Position numbers and translations under genes: made by a program. From positions 1-24,471 of IMG/VR virus record IMGVR_UViG_3300028025_003438: a stretch of DNA of 24,471 nt; one strand, written 5' to 3'. Of the stretch, positions 1-7,223 are shown in pieces. Positions within the stretch are counted from its first letter, which is position 1. Each line of letters starts with the position of its first letter. Origin of the DNA: a virus. The notes under the pieces are model-generated. The model saw only the letters and a program-made list of their open reading frames with translations. It did no database searches and was not told the DNA's origin.

Positions 1-196
1 TATTAACTACTACGGATTTGATTCATTTACTTTTGTTATCTATGAATGGGTATTCGGAAAAGGAATGCTTACGTATAGGGAAGTCCAAGAGCAGTGGGAA
101 TGTGAAGTCCTTTCAAGAGTTGAAACACCTGATGGAGAACGCCTCTACTACAATGGGAATATTGGGGCAGTAAAATTTCTTAAACCAAAGCTATGA
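1..196 (+). CDS. C-terminal part of an unidentified phage protein, possibly GIY-YIG-endonuclease-like
   Basis: An open frame runs in from the left edge (codons from base 2) and stops at TGA 194-196, giving 64 residues. The visible part begins INYYGFDSFTFVIYEW and ends RLYYNGNIGAVKFLKPKL. The stretch with G-x-D-x-F-x-F-x-I, followed about 20 residues later by RE and W, resembles the second half of GIY-YIG nucleases. The catalytic N-terminal half would lie outside the window, so this is only a guess. The stop codon overlaps the next start (ATGA), which indicates translational coupling and supports the frame being real. Another small DNA-metabolism protein is equally possible. Confidence 0.55.
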   Translation, partial: INYYGFDSFTFVIYEWVFGKGMLTYREVQEQWECEVLSRVETPDGERLYYNGNIGAVKFLKPKL

Positions 197-345
197 AAAA
201 TAAAAAACCTGAACCTTTAAAAGAATATATTAGTCTTAAGGATGAATTTAAAAATCAATTTCAAAAGAAAAAGTCTACTCAACAAGAGGCTAGACAGCGT
301 AGAAAAGAAATTAGAGATATGAAGGAACAAAGGGAGTGGAATTAA
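193..345 (+). CDS. Small basic 50-aa protein of unknown function
   Basis: The 50-residue frame starts with ATG at 193 overlapping the previous stop (ATGA). It ends with TAA 343-345, one base before the primase-helicase start. It is very rich in Lys, Arg, Glu and Gln (begins MKNKKPEPLKEY, ends DMKEQREWN), and the second half is probably one charged helix. No motif is recognisable. The tight packing between two coupled genes is the main evidence that it is translated. The ribosome binding site of the next gene (AGGGAG, around 331-336) lies inside its last codons. Confidence 0.6.
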   Translation: MKNKKPEPLKEYISLKDEFKNQFQKKKSTQQEARQRRKEIRDMKEQREWN

Positions 346-346
346 T

Positions 347-1951
347 ATGTCCCGCTGGATACATGCACCATGCCCTAAATGTAGTTCATCAGACGCATTT
401 AGCTACAAAGAAGATGATAGTCATGGCTTCTGCTTTAGCTGTCAGAAGTCTTCACCTGTAGACCTTAACTTTAAACCAACTGTATATCACAAAGAGAATT
501 ACGACATGCATACCTTAGAGGAAATTAAAGATTATGACACTAGAGGATTTCAAGAAAGAGCTATCACAAAAGTGGTTGCATCTCATTATGGAGTTAAAGT
601 ATCGTATGCAGAAGATGGTACAATCAGTAGTCACTTCTACCCATATACTCGTGGCGGTATCGTTGTTGCCTATAAGGAACGTAAACTACCTAAAACATTC
701 CTTATACATGGTGACTTTAAAGACACTGAGTTATTTGGCCAGAATGTTTCCTCAGGTGGTAAGCGCATTGTTATTACTGAAGGAGAACTGGATGCGCTTG
801 CCGTGGCACAAGCCCAACACGATAAATATTCTAAATTCTATCCGTCAGTCGCAATCCCGTCGGCATCGGCAATGTCTCTGATCCTTAATCAACGTGAGTA
901 CCTTCGTAGCTTTGATGAAGTAGTACTTATGTTTGATATGGATGAGCCAGGTAAAAAGGCTACTCAACAAGCAGCTAAGATTATTGGTTACGATAAAATT
1001 AAAGTAGCAGACTTACCTGAGAAAGATCCATGTGATGTATTAATTAAACATGGTTCAGCAGAGTTAATGAAGTGTATCTTTAATGCTCGTACATACAGCC
1101 CTGCTGGTGTAGTTAAAGGTGAAGAGATCTGGGAACAGTATCAGCGTAGACAGTCTACTGTATCTGTACCTTATCCTCATTGTTTAAATGGCTTAAATGA
1201 AAAGCTATATGGTATGAGACAAGGTGAGATTGTATTGTTTACTTCAGGTACTGGCTCAGGTAAATCAACTGTCATTAAAGAAATTGTATTTGAAATCCTA
1301 AGTAAAACTACTGACATGGTGGGTATGGTTTCTCTTGAAGAATCTGTAGGTGATACTGCTCAAAAGTTTATTAGTATGCAGCTACAAAAGAATCTTAATG
1401 TTGATGTTGTATCTGAACAAGAACAATATGAAGCATTCCAAACAGTCTTTGGTGATGAACGATTAATCTTATTAGACCACCAAGGTTCTGTAAGTGATGA
1501 GTCACTCATTGATAAGATGGAACACCTAGCATTGATGGGTTGTAAGTATATTATCCTTGATCACATTACTATTGCTGTATCTGAAGGTGCTAAGGGTAAG
1601 ACAGGTAATGAGGCAGTTGACTCTGTTATGTCTGACTTACTTAAGATAGCTAAGAAACATAACGTATGGTTAGGTGTTGTATCTCACCTACGTAAAGGTG
1701 AAAAACCTTTTGAAGAAGGTAACTTACCTACTATTGATGACATCAAAGGTTCTGGTTCTATCAAACAAATTTCATTTGATATTATCGCTTTTGCACGTAA
1801 TATGATTGCTGAAACAGAAGCAATGCGTAATACTATTCGTCTTCGTGTTCTTAAGTCTCGCTTTACTGGTCTTACAGGTGACTGTGGTACTACTAAGTAT
1901 GATGCTGGTACAGGACGACTACAACAAAATACATTCGTAGACTTTCAATAA
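347..1951 (+). CDS. T7 gp4-like DNA primase-helicase
   Basis: This bifunctional replication protein makes RNA primers and unwinds DNA at the phage fork. At 534 aa it is close to the 566 aa of T7 gp4. A zinc ribbon has C9, C12, C29 and C32 (CPKC and CFSC). The TOPRIM primase core has the conserved Glu in TEGELDALA (E145) and the metal-binding DxD in FDMDEPG (D197, D199). A RecA-type hexameric helicase follows, with Walker A GTGSGKST (301-308), Walker B YIILD (401-405), and a C-terminal KSRFTG motif (503-508) whose Arg corresponds to the gp4 arginine finger. Both activities therefore look intact. The start is an ATG one base after the preceding stop with AGGGAG upstream. The RNA polymerase gene follows after 9 bases. 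Arginine codons here are mostly CGT (11 of 20). Confidence 0.95.
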   Translation: MSRWIHAPCPKCSSSDAFSYKEDDSHGFCFSCQKSSPVDLNFKPTVYHKENYDMHTLEEIKDYDTRGFQERAITKVVASHYGVKVSYAEDGTISSHFYPYTRGGIVVAYKERKLPKTFLIHGDFKDTELFGQNVSSGGKRIVITEGELDALAVAQAQHDKYSKFYPSVAIPSASAMSLILNQREYLRSFDEVVLMFDMDEPGKKATQQAAKIIGYDKIKVADLPEKDPCDVLIKHGSAELMKCIFNARTYSPAGVVKGEEIWEQYQRRQSTVSVPYPHCLNGLNEKLYGMRQGEIVLFTSGTGSGKSTVIKEIVFEILSKTTDMVGMVSLEESVGDTAQKFISMQLQKNLNVDVVSEQEQYEAFQTVFGDERLILLDHQGSVSDESLIDKMEHLALMGCKYIILDHITIAVSEGAKGKTGNEAVDSVMSDLLKIAKKHNVWLGVVSHLRKGEKPFEEGNLPTIDDIKGSGSIKQISFDIIAFARNMIAETEAMRNTIRLRVLKSRFTGLTGDCGTTKYDAGTGRLQQNTFVDFQ

Positions 1952-1960
1952 AAGGAATAC

Positions 1961-4162
1961 ATGAATCCAGTACAATATCTATCTGAAAGAGTAGCCAAAG
2001 TCGTGGTCAACTCAGATAAGATTTATAATGAGGGTGCTCGACTATTAGCACATCATCCAACATGGGAATATGACTTAGAAAGGTTTGTAAATGAATCGTG
2101 GGACACACTTCTCCGCTACTGTATTCGCAACAAGAATGCAACTCATAGCGCATCAGTTAAACTTACTTTTGCAAGTGACCTTATCGGAAAACGAATCGCA
2201 AGAGCTATTGGAACTGATGAAAGCAACATCAAATCAACTCTCGCTCTTGGAGACATTCTACTCGAAACATTTCTCCAAGATAGTCTTATAGATATCTTCA
2301 GAGAGTATGATGGATTTAAAGCTCCATACATGGTGCGTATTGTCAACATGCCTGACAATATTAAGCCTACATTAATAGGTACTTCATTTGAACCTTTATT
2401 ACCTATAGCTGGTCTATACAGTAACCTTACTAAAGAACCATTCATTAAAGGATGGACTAACAGTAAGCTGTTTCATGAGTACTTAGATAAACCTTTTGTA
2501 CGTGCATTAGAAACATTACGCCAACAACCTTGGGTATTAAATCAAGGTGTGTTAGAAGGTATGAGAAACTATAAGCCAACTGAAATACTAAAGTTGGTTG
2601 ATGATGATGGTGTATTATATGACTACAACATTCATTATGAAAATTTAGAACTACCAAAGAAGCTTAAGCACCTAGATGGTACTTTTTTCCTTGGTAAGAA
2701 AGACCCTAAGCTACAACGTATGCTTAGTAAGTTCTTTGAATACAATCAAGTAGTAAAGAAAGCTGAATTGATTGGTGATAGATCATTCTATCAAGAAGTA
2801 TCCTGTGACTATCGTGGTCGAGTATACTATGCTGAATCCTTCTTAGAGTTTCAGGGTAGTGACTTGGCTCGTAGTCTCTTTTTATTCCAGAATAAAAAAG
2901 AAATGGATGATCGTGGTTACTTCTGGCTTAAGGTTCATACAGCAGGATGCTATAATGAATCGTTTAATGTTAATAAATTACCACATTATTTTACTACTGA
3001 CTATAAGACTTATTTAAAAGGAGAAGGTTTAGATACTATTTCTCTTGATAAAATGACTCTTGAAGACAGAGCTATATGGGTAGATAATAATTTAATTAAA
3101 TTAGCTAACATTGCTAATCAATATACTATAGATACATCCGCTGAAAAGCCTTACAGTTTATTAGCTTGTTGTCTTGAAATTAAAAATTATATCCAAGCTA
3201 AATCTAAAGGTAAGAAGCATATGTCTGGTCTTCCTATACCTATTGATGGTAGTAATAATGGATGGCAGCATCTGGCAGCTATGTCTAGAGATACCCAAGC
3301 AGCTACCTTAGTATCATTAGTACCTACACCTATACAGAAAGACTTTTATGTAGCTGTGGCTAAAGAGCTAATTAACATTATGCCTGACTACTTTAAACAA
3401 AAGAATATGCCTATGAAAGATATCCGTAAAGGTATTGCTAAACGAGGTTCTATGACTCGTGCATACTCAGCAGGTAAACAACGTATTGCTAAGAATATGT
3501 ATGATGACTGCCATGTAGAAGGATTTACTGTTAAATATGGTATCACAGAAAAAGAATGTGGAGACTTAGCAGGTAACCTAATTAAGGCTATTAATGCAGT
3601 ATGCTCTGGTCCATTAAAGACAACTAAGTTCTTACAAAAAATTGCTGAACATGAGCTTAACTCTGGTCGTAATCAACTATCATGGCATACACCTTCAGGA
3701 TTCCCTGTAGTGTATAAAGCATTTCTTCAGCATGAACGTAAACATAGAGGTACTATTAGAGGTATACCTGGAAACCCTAAAGGAAGGATTAGACATGTTA
3801 TTAAAGTGGATGTACTCAATAAAGATACAGGTGAAAAAGTTCCTTGTAGACGCTCCTTTGCTTCTGGCATCAGCCCTAATCTCGTTCATAGTTACGATGC
3901 TGCTCATATGGCTAATGTTATCTCTATTTTTAATGGCAACTTTGGTGCTGTCCACGACAGCTTTAGTACTCATGCCAGTGAAGTGGATTTTCTTCAGGAA
4001 GTAACTAAGATGACCTTTGTAGCACAGTATGATATAGAAAACTTCTTTAGTAATCTTATGGATACATTAATGCTTAACAAAGATACATTCACTTACCCTC
4101 CACCAGAAGAAGGTACATTAGATTTAAAACAAGTCTATGAATCTAAATACTTTTTCTGCTAG
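1961..4162 (+). CDS. T7-like single-subunit DNA-directed RNA polymerase with short N-terminal domain
   Basis: This phage-type RNA polymerase would transcribe phage genes from phage-specific promoters. At 733 aa it is about 150 residues shorter than T7 RNAP (883 aa). All catalytic landmarks are present: DxxGR (DYRGR, 283-287), motif A IDGSNNGWQH with catalytic D429, motif B with K494 and Y502 in KRGSMTRAYSAG, the SPNLVHSYDAAHM segment (638-650), and motif C VHDSFSTH with D666. It ends in FFC, near the aromatic FAFA end of T7 RNAP. A long insertion between about 583 and 635 occupies the place of the T7 promoter specificity loop. The DxxGR motif lies about 138 residues earlier than in T7, so most of the size loss is N-terminal, where T7 binds and melts promoters. 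Start ATG with AAAAGGAA upstream. Confidence 0.96.
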   Translation: MNPVQYLSERVAKVVVNSDKIYNEGARLLAHHPTWEYDLERFVNESWDTLLRYCIRNKNATHSASVKLTFASDLIGKRIARAIGTDESNIKSTLALGDILLETFLQDSLIDIFREYDGFKAPYMVRIVNMPDNIKPTLIGTSFEPLLPIAGLYSNLTKEPFIKGWTNSKLFHEYLDKPFVRALETLRQQPWVLNQGVLEGMRNYKPTEILKLVDDDGVLYDYNIHYENLELPKKLKHLDGTFFLGKKDPKLQRMLSKFFEYNQVVKKAELIGDRSFYQEVSCDYRGRVYYAESFLEFQGSDLARSLFLFQNKKEMDDRGYFWLKVHTAGCYNESFNVNKLPHYFTTDYKTYLKGEGLDTISLDKMTLEDRAIWVDNNLIKLANIANQYTIDTSAEKPYSLLACCLEIKNYIQAKSKGKKHMSGLPIPIDGSNNGWQHLAAMSRDTQAATLVSLVPTPIQKDFYVAVAKELINIMPDYFKQKNMPMKDIRKGIAKRGSMTRAYSAGKQRIAKNMYDDCHVEGFTVKYGITEKECGDLAGNLIKAINAVCSGPLKTTKFLQKIAEHELNSGRNQLSWHTPSGFPVVYKAFLQHERKHRGTIRGIPGNPKGRIRHVIKVDVLNKDTGEKVPCRRSFASGISPNLVHSYDAAHMANVISIFNGNFGAVHDSFSTHASEVDFLQEVTKMTFVAQYDIENFFSNLMDTLMLNKDTFTYPPPEEGTLDLKQVYESKYFFC

Positions 4163-4163
4163 T

Positions 4164-4187
4164 ACTAGCTAGCCATAGCTGGCCAGT
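4164..4187 (+). other. Hairpin in the gap between RNA polymerase and reductase genes
   Basis: ACTAGCTAGC and GCTGGCCAGT can pair as a 10-bp stem with one A-C mismatch and one G-U pair around the loop CATA. The element starts two bases after the polymerase stop. No run of T follows, so it is not a standard intrinsic terminator. It could be an RNA processing site, an mRNA 3'-end stabiliser or part of a regulatory region. It sits directly before the GTCCCCTAATA repeat copy. Confidence 0.5.
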
Positions 4188-4188
4188 T

Positions 4189-4199
4189 GTCCCCTAATA
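4189..4199 (+). promoter_or_regulatory. Copy 1 of GTCCCCTAATA, candidate phage RNA polymerase promoter core
   Basis: This 11-base sequence occurs exactly twice by eye on the plus strand, here and at 6360-6370. The two copies precede the only noteworthy gaps of the rightward unit. This one ends 25 bases before the reductase start. Its pyrimidine-rich block followed by TAATA loosely recalls the initiation end of T7-group promoters. The bases after it here (CCGAAG) do not give the GGG start of T7 promoters. Promoter function is inference. Confidence 0.35.
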
Positions 4200-4224
4200 C
4201 CGAAGAATAAAACAAAAGGAACTC

Positions 4225-6102
4225 ATGAACTCTTATCAACAACTTATCGCTAAATCCCGTTATGCACGTTACTTACCTGAAAAGAAACGTAGGGAGAATT
4301 GGAATGAAACCTCTGAACGTTGGATAGCTTTCTTTCAAAGAGAATTAAAAAATAAAATTAAACCAGATGACAGTATCTGGAATATTCTAGGTAATGAGAT
4401 TAATAATTTGTCTACATTACCCTCAATGCGTTCTATCATGACAGCTGGTGAGGCTCTTCGCCGCACTAATGTAGCCGCATATAATTGTTCTTATTTACCT
4501 ATAGATAATCCTCGTTGTTTTGATGAGGCCATGTACATCCTATTATGTGGCACTGGAGTGGGCTTCTCAGCTGAACAACAATATACGGGTCTATTACCCC
4601 CAGTACCTTCCCTTGTAAATGATCATAATGTTATCATTAAAGTGCAAGACAGTAAAGAAGGTTGGTGTGACGCCTATCGTATCCTTGTTAATATGTTATA
4701 TCAAGGTACCATCCCTACATGGGATGTATCCTTAGTACGTCCTGCAGGTGCTCCGCTTAAGACCTTTGGTGGTCGTGCTTCTGGTCCTGGTCCATTGATT
4801 GACTTGTTTATTTATACAGTTAATAAATTTATGATTGCCCAAGGACGTCAGCTAAAGCCTATCGAGTGCCATGATATCATGTGTAAGATTGGTGAAGTAG
4901 TTGTAGTAGGTGGTGTACGCCGTAGTGCTATGATTAGCTTAGGTGACTTAGGAGACTATGACCATGCTACCGCTAAGACAGGTACATGGTGGGAACAACA
5001 TGGTGAACGTGCTCTGGCTAATAACTCAGCTGTATACAATAGTAAGCCTTCTGTAGGCGAGTTCATGAAGGAGTGGTTAGATATCTACAACAGTCATTCA
5101 GGTGAACGAGGAATCTTTAATCGTGAAGCATCACAAAAACAAGCAGCAAAATGGGGTCGTCGTGATAGTACCACAGACTATGGAACAAACCCTTGTTCAG
5201 AAATTATCCTCAAGCCCTACCAATTCTGTAATCTATCTACCGTTGTTGTATCTCCCGAAGATACTTTGGAATCACTCAAACACAAAGTAAGAATTGCTAC
5301 TATCATGGGTACTATGCAGTCAACTCTAACTTACTTCCCTTACCTACGTGATATCTGGCGTACTAATACTGAGTCAGAACGTTTGTTAGGTGTGTCTATG
5401 ACTGGTATTTTAGATAATCAACTATTACGTGGTCAAGGTAATATGAATCTAGAAGAAGTTTTATCTACCCTACGTGACGTAGCTCGTGATACTAACCAAG
5501 AATGGGCTGAGATCTTAGGTATACCTGCTTCAACAGCTATTACCTGTGTTAAGCCTGAAGGTACTGTATCTCAGTTAACACAAACAAGTAGTGGTATTCA
5601 TGCTGGACATGCACCATATTATATCAGACGTATTCGTCAAGATAAAAAGGATCCTTTAACACAGTTCTTAATTGAACAAGGTGTTCCTCATGAAGACTGT
5701 GTGATGAAGCCTGATCAAACATCTGTGTTTAGCTTCCCACAACGTTCACCAGGATTTACCCGCAAAGACTTAACCGCTATTGATCATTTAAATATCTGGT
5801 TAATGTATCAGCGTTATTGGTGCGAACACAAACCATCTGTTACTATCTCTGTTAAGGAACATGAATGGATGGAGGTAGGTGCATGGGTATATGAACACTT
5901 TGATGAGTGTACTGGTATCAGCTTCTTACCTGATGATGGTGGTACTTATCGTCAGGCTCCATACGAAGATATTGACTTGTCAGTATATCATCGTTTAAAA
6001 GATACACAACCCACTATTGATTGGGAAAATTTTATTGAAGATCGTGATAATGTTGAGGGTGCTCAAACATTAGCATGTGCAGCAGGAGGATGTGAGATTT
6101 GA
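4225..6102 (+). CDS. Class II (adenosylcobalamin-dependent) ribonucleoside-triphosphate reductase
   Basis: This enzyme reduces ribonucleotides to deoxyribonucleotides for phage DNA synthesis, using coenzyme B12 to form a thiyl radical. The sequence (625 aa, against 739 in the Lactobacillus monomeric enzyme) shows LPSMRS (65-70), the redox Cys in YNCSYLPID (C88), the active-site loop TNPCSEI with N322, C324 (thiyl radical position) and E326, the partner Cys in FCNLS (C335), and the KPEGTVSQL phosphate-binding loop (443-451). It ends in CAAGGC (C618, C623), a C-x4-C pair that passes electrons to the active site. No oxygen-labile glycyl radical domain or small subunit is present, as expected for class II. 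The start ATG follows AAAGGAAC. The stop overlaps the start of the thioredoxin-like gene, its likely electron donor. Activity would depend on cobalamin in the host. Confidence 0.95.
   Translation: MNSYQQLIAKSRYARYLPEKKRRENWNETSERWIAFFQRELKNKIKPDDSIWNILGNEINNLSTLPSMRSIMTAGEALRRTNVAAYNCSYLPIDNPRCFDEAMYILLCGTGVGFSAEQQYTGLLPPVPSLVNDHNVIIKVQDSKEGWCDAYRILVNMLYQGTIPTWDVSLVRPAGAPLKTFGGRASGPGPLIDLFIYTVNKFMIAQGRQLKPIECHDIMCKIGEVVVVGGVRRSAMISLGDLGDYDHATAKTGTWWEQHGERALANNSAVYNSKPSVGEFMKEWLDIYNSHSGERGIFNREASQKQAAKWGRRDSTTDYGTNPCSEIILKPYQFCNLSTVVVSPEDTLESLKHKVRIATIMGTMQSTLTYFPYLRDIWRTNTESERLLGVSMTGILDNQLLRGQGNMNLEEVLSTLRDVARDTNQEWAEILGIPASTAITCVKPEGTVSQLTQTSSGIHAGHAPYYIRRIRQDKKDPLTQFLIEQGVPHEDCVMKPDQTSVFSFPQRSPGFTRKDLTAIDHLNIWLMYQRYWCEHKPSVTISVKEHEWMEVGAWVYEHFDECTGISFLPDDGGTYRQAPYEDIDLSVYHRLKDTQPTIDWENFIEDRDNVEGAQTLACAAGGCEI
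6084..6089 (+). promoter_or_regulatory. Strong AGGAGG ribosome binding site for a TTG start
   Basis: A perfect AGGAGG lies within the last codons of the reductase gene, nine bases before TTG 6099. It supports use of the rare TTG start for the thioredoxin-like protein, since the first in-frame ATG would remove the CxxC motif. Confidence 0.75.
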
Positions 6103-6368
6103 ACTTATATAAATTTTATACTGATACATGTGTACCATGCAGACAAATGAATAATCGTATTAAAGATGTAGATTTTCATTTTGATTATGGTGTAATATTA
6201 ACTAATGTTAATGCTACTGAAAACACAGAGCTTAGAGACAAGTATGGGGTTAAGACTGTACCTACCTTTGTACTAGCCGATGATAAAGATAATATGATTC
6301 GTAAGATCAGTGGATCTATTTCTTTACCTGAGTTAGATACTTTTATTACAGGCACAGCCGTCCCCTAA
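6099..6368 (+). CDS. Thioredoxin/glutaredoxin-like protein, likely reductant for the reductase
   Basis: This small thiol-disulfide oxidoreductase (89 aa) of the thioredoxin fold probably reduces the C-terminal cysteine pair of the upstream ribonucleotide reductase. The active site is TCVPC (C11, C14) right after the first beta strand. The cis-proline motif is VKTVPTF (P55), preceded by the usual helix and YGV segment. The protein is shorter than classical thioredoxin (about 108 aa), and the Trp of WCGPC is replaced by Thr, so it is a minimal phage version. The start is TTG at 6099, overlapping the reductase stop as TTGA with AGGAGG upstream. The next ATG is residue 17, which would lose the CxxC. 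The last codons (GTC CCC TAA) form part of the GTCCCCTAATA repeat. The tRNA pair follows. Confidence 0.88.
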   Translation: MNLYKFYTDTCVPCRQMNNRIKDVDFHFDYGVILTNVNATENTELRDKYGVKTVPTFVLADDKDNMIRKISGSISLPELDTFITGTAVP

Positions 6369-6370
6369 TA
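6360..6370 (+). promoter_or_regulatory. Copy 2 of GTCCCCTAATA, candidate promoter core before the tRNA genes
   Basis: This copy overlaps the end of the thioredoxin-like gene and ends eight bases before the first tRNA. Here it continues as GGGAACA, so CCCCTAATAGGGAA resembles the start region of T7-group promoters, where transcription begins at GGG. The same bases can also form a short hairpin (GTCCCC/GGGAAC with one mismatch, loop TAATA). Promoter function is inferred from the repeat and its position. Confidence 0.4.
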
Positions 6371-6378
6371 GGGAACAT

Positions 6379-6453
6379 TGCGGAATAGCTCAGTAGGAGA
6401 GCGCTGGACTCATAATCCAGAGGTCAGTGGTGCGAATCCACTTTCCGCAACCA
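6379..6453 (+). tRNA. tRNA with CAU anticodon (elongator Met or Ile2)
   Basis: A full 75-nt cloverleaf with encoded CCA can be folded by hand. The acceptor TGCGGAA/TTCCGCA has 7 bp, the D stem is GCTC/GAGC, the anticodon stem CTGGA/TCCAG holds loop CTCATAA (anticodon CAT), and the T stem is AGTGG/CCACT. The discriminator is A. The first acceptor pair is T-A and the anticodon stem lacks three G-C pairs, so it is not an initiator tRNA. It either reads AUG or, if the C is converted to lysidine by host TilS, reads AUA as isoleucine. The T loop is TGCGAAT, with G in place of the near-universal T at position 55. Confidence 0.9.
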
Positions 6454-6461
6454 CCATACAA

Positions 6462-6536
6462 GGGTCATTAGTTCAATGGATAGAACAGTGATCTTCTAAG
6501 TCACGAGTGCATGTTCGATTCATGCATGACCCACCA
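6462..6536 (+). tRNA. tRNA-Arg (UCU anticodon)
   Basis: A 75-nt cloverleaf with encoded CCA. The acceptor is GGGTCAT/ATGACCC, the anticodon stem is GTGAT/GTCAC with one T-G pair, the anticodon loop is CTTCTAA (anticodon TCT), the T stem is GCATG/CATGC with the standard loop TTCGATT, and the discriminator is A. It reads AGA and probably AGG. It lies eight bases after the CAU tRNA, so the two are likely processed from one transcript. AGA and AGG are the main arginine codons in the giant 1201-aa late gene but a minority in the primase gene. Confidence 0.95.
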
Positions 6537-6546
6537 TAGGACACAT

Positions 6547-6900
6547 ATGAAATATAAAACACATAACTCAAGGAAATTCCTTAATAACAAACATGGGTTA
6601 GCAGCTATCCAAACTAGTTGTGATATCTCTGGTTGGGCTATGGATGCTAGTGTTACTATTTCCGACTGTAACAGGAATATTACATTAGACTTTAGTGTAT
6701 ACCGAGAAAAAGATTATGCTGAGAAGGCTAAAAAGTTAGCTTTAATTATTAATGAATTAGTAGCAGTACAATCATTTATGGAAGCAAATCTAGATACCTT
6801 TATTGAAGCTAAAAAGAAAGCAGACTTAGAAAGAAAAGAGTCTTTAAGTAAGAGAAAATCAACACCACTTTCACAAATATTAGAGGGATTAGATGATTAA
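6547..6900 (+). CDS. Conserved-looking phage protein of unknown function (117 aa)
   Basis: I do not recognise this family. The N-terminal half looks like a small beta domain (TSCDISGWAMDASVTISDC, then ITLDFSVYREKDYAEKA). The C-terminal half is a helix followed by a strongly charged, Lys/Glu-rich stretch (EAKKKADLERKESLSKRK) and a short tail. The start chosen is ATG 6547, five bases after AGGA (6538-6541). An upstream in-frame ATG at 6511 is rejected because it lies inside the tRNA-Arg gene. The stop overlaps the start of the next gene by 8 bases. Confidence 0.75.
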   Translation: MKYKTHNSRKFLNNKHGLAAIQTSCDISGWAMDASVTISDCNRNITLDFSVYREKDYAEKAKKLALIINELVAVQSFMEANLDTFIEAKKKADLERKESLSKRKSTPLSQILEGLDD

Positions 6901-7132
6901 TGAATATGATATCCGAGATATGCGTGATGACAGCATTATCTTTGAATGTAAACACAGTAACCCTAAGTTAATTACTCGTATGGAAATGTCTGCTCACTCT
7001 CATATCACTGAGGTAGTAGAACAGTTTGAAAGATTCCTACGAGGTATGGGATACTTTCCTCCATCAGGATGTCATCTGGAATTTGTAGATGACCATACAT
7101 ATACTATGGATTGGGCAGACGCTAATGAGTAA
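6893..7132 (+). CDS. Small acidic phage protein of unknown function (79 aa)
   Basis: The protein begins MINEYDIRDMRDDS and contains a helix-like stretch (ITEVVEQFERFLRGMGY) followed by a short hydrophobic strand (HLEFVDD). Small phage proteins with a 'helix, FLRG.GY, then strand' pattern are common near replication genes, as far as I remember, but no function is known to me. It overlaps its upstream neighbour by 8 bases and its downstream neighbour by 8 bases, consistent with coupled translation. Confidence 0.75.
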   Translation: MINEYDIRDMRDDSIIFECKHSNPKLITRMEMSAHSHITEVVEQFERFLRGMGYFPPSGCHLEFVDDHTYTMDWADANE

Positions 7133-7223
7133 GGGTAGTAATCGTAGACCTACTGATGAACAAAAATTTAAAGATAATTATGATAGAATCTTTGGACAAA
7201 AGAAAAAGGAAGAAAAGAAATGA
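7125..7223 (+). CDS. Tiny basic phage protein (32 aa)
   Basis: A 32-residue frame starts at ATG 7125 and stops at TGA 7221-7223. It overlaps the preceding gene by 8 bases and the Dps-like gene by 4 (ATGA), so it bridges two genes exactly. The protein begins MSKGSNRRPTDEQKF, contains DRIFG, and ends in a run of Lys and Glu. From memory, very short proteins with an M-S-K-G-S, R-P, D, F, N, D-x-I-F-G pattern are widespread in podoviruses. No role is established as far as I know. Its last codons contain the AAGGAAG ribosome binding site of the Dps-like gene. Confidence 0.7.
   Translation: MSKGSNRRPTDEQKFKDNYDRIFGQKKKEEKK

Noticed and set aside
534-881. 115-codon frame within the primase-helicase gene
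   Set aside because: It overlaps zinc ribbon and TOPRIM coding sequence in another frame and shows no family features.
4164-4187. Hairpin after the T7-like polymerase gene as an intrinsic terminator
   Set aside because: No T-run follows the stem and the operon continues 38 bases later, so it was listed only as a hairpin.
6511-6546. Upstream ATG at 6511 for the 117-aa gene
   Set aside because: It lies inside the tRNA-Arg gene; ATG 6547 with AGGA just upstream is the better start.
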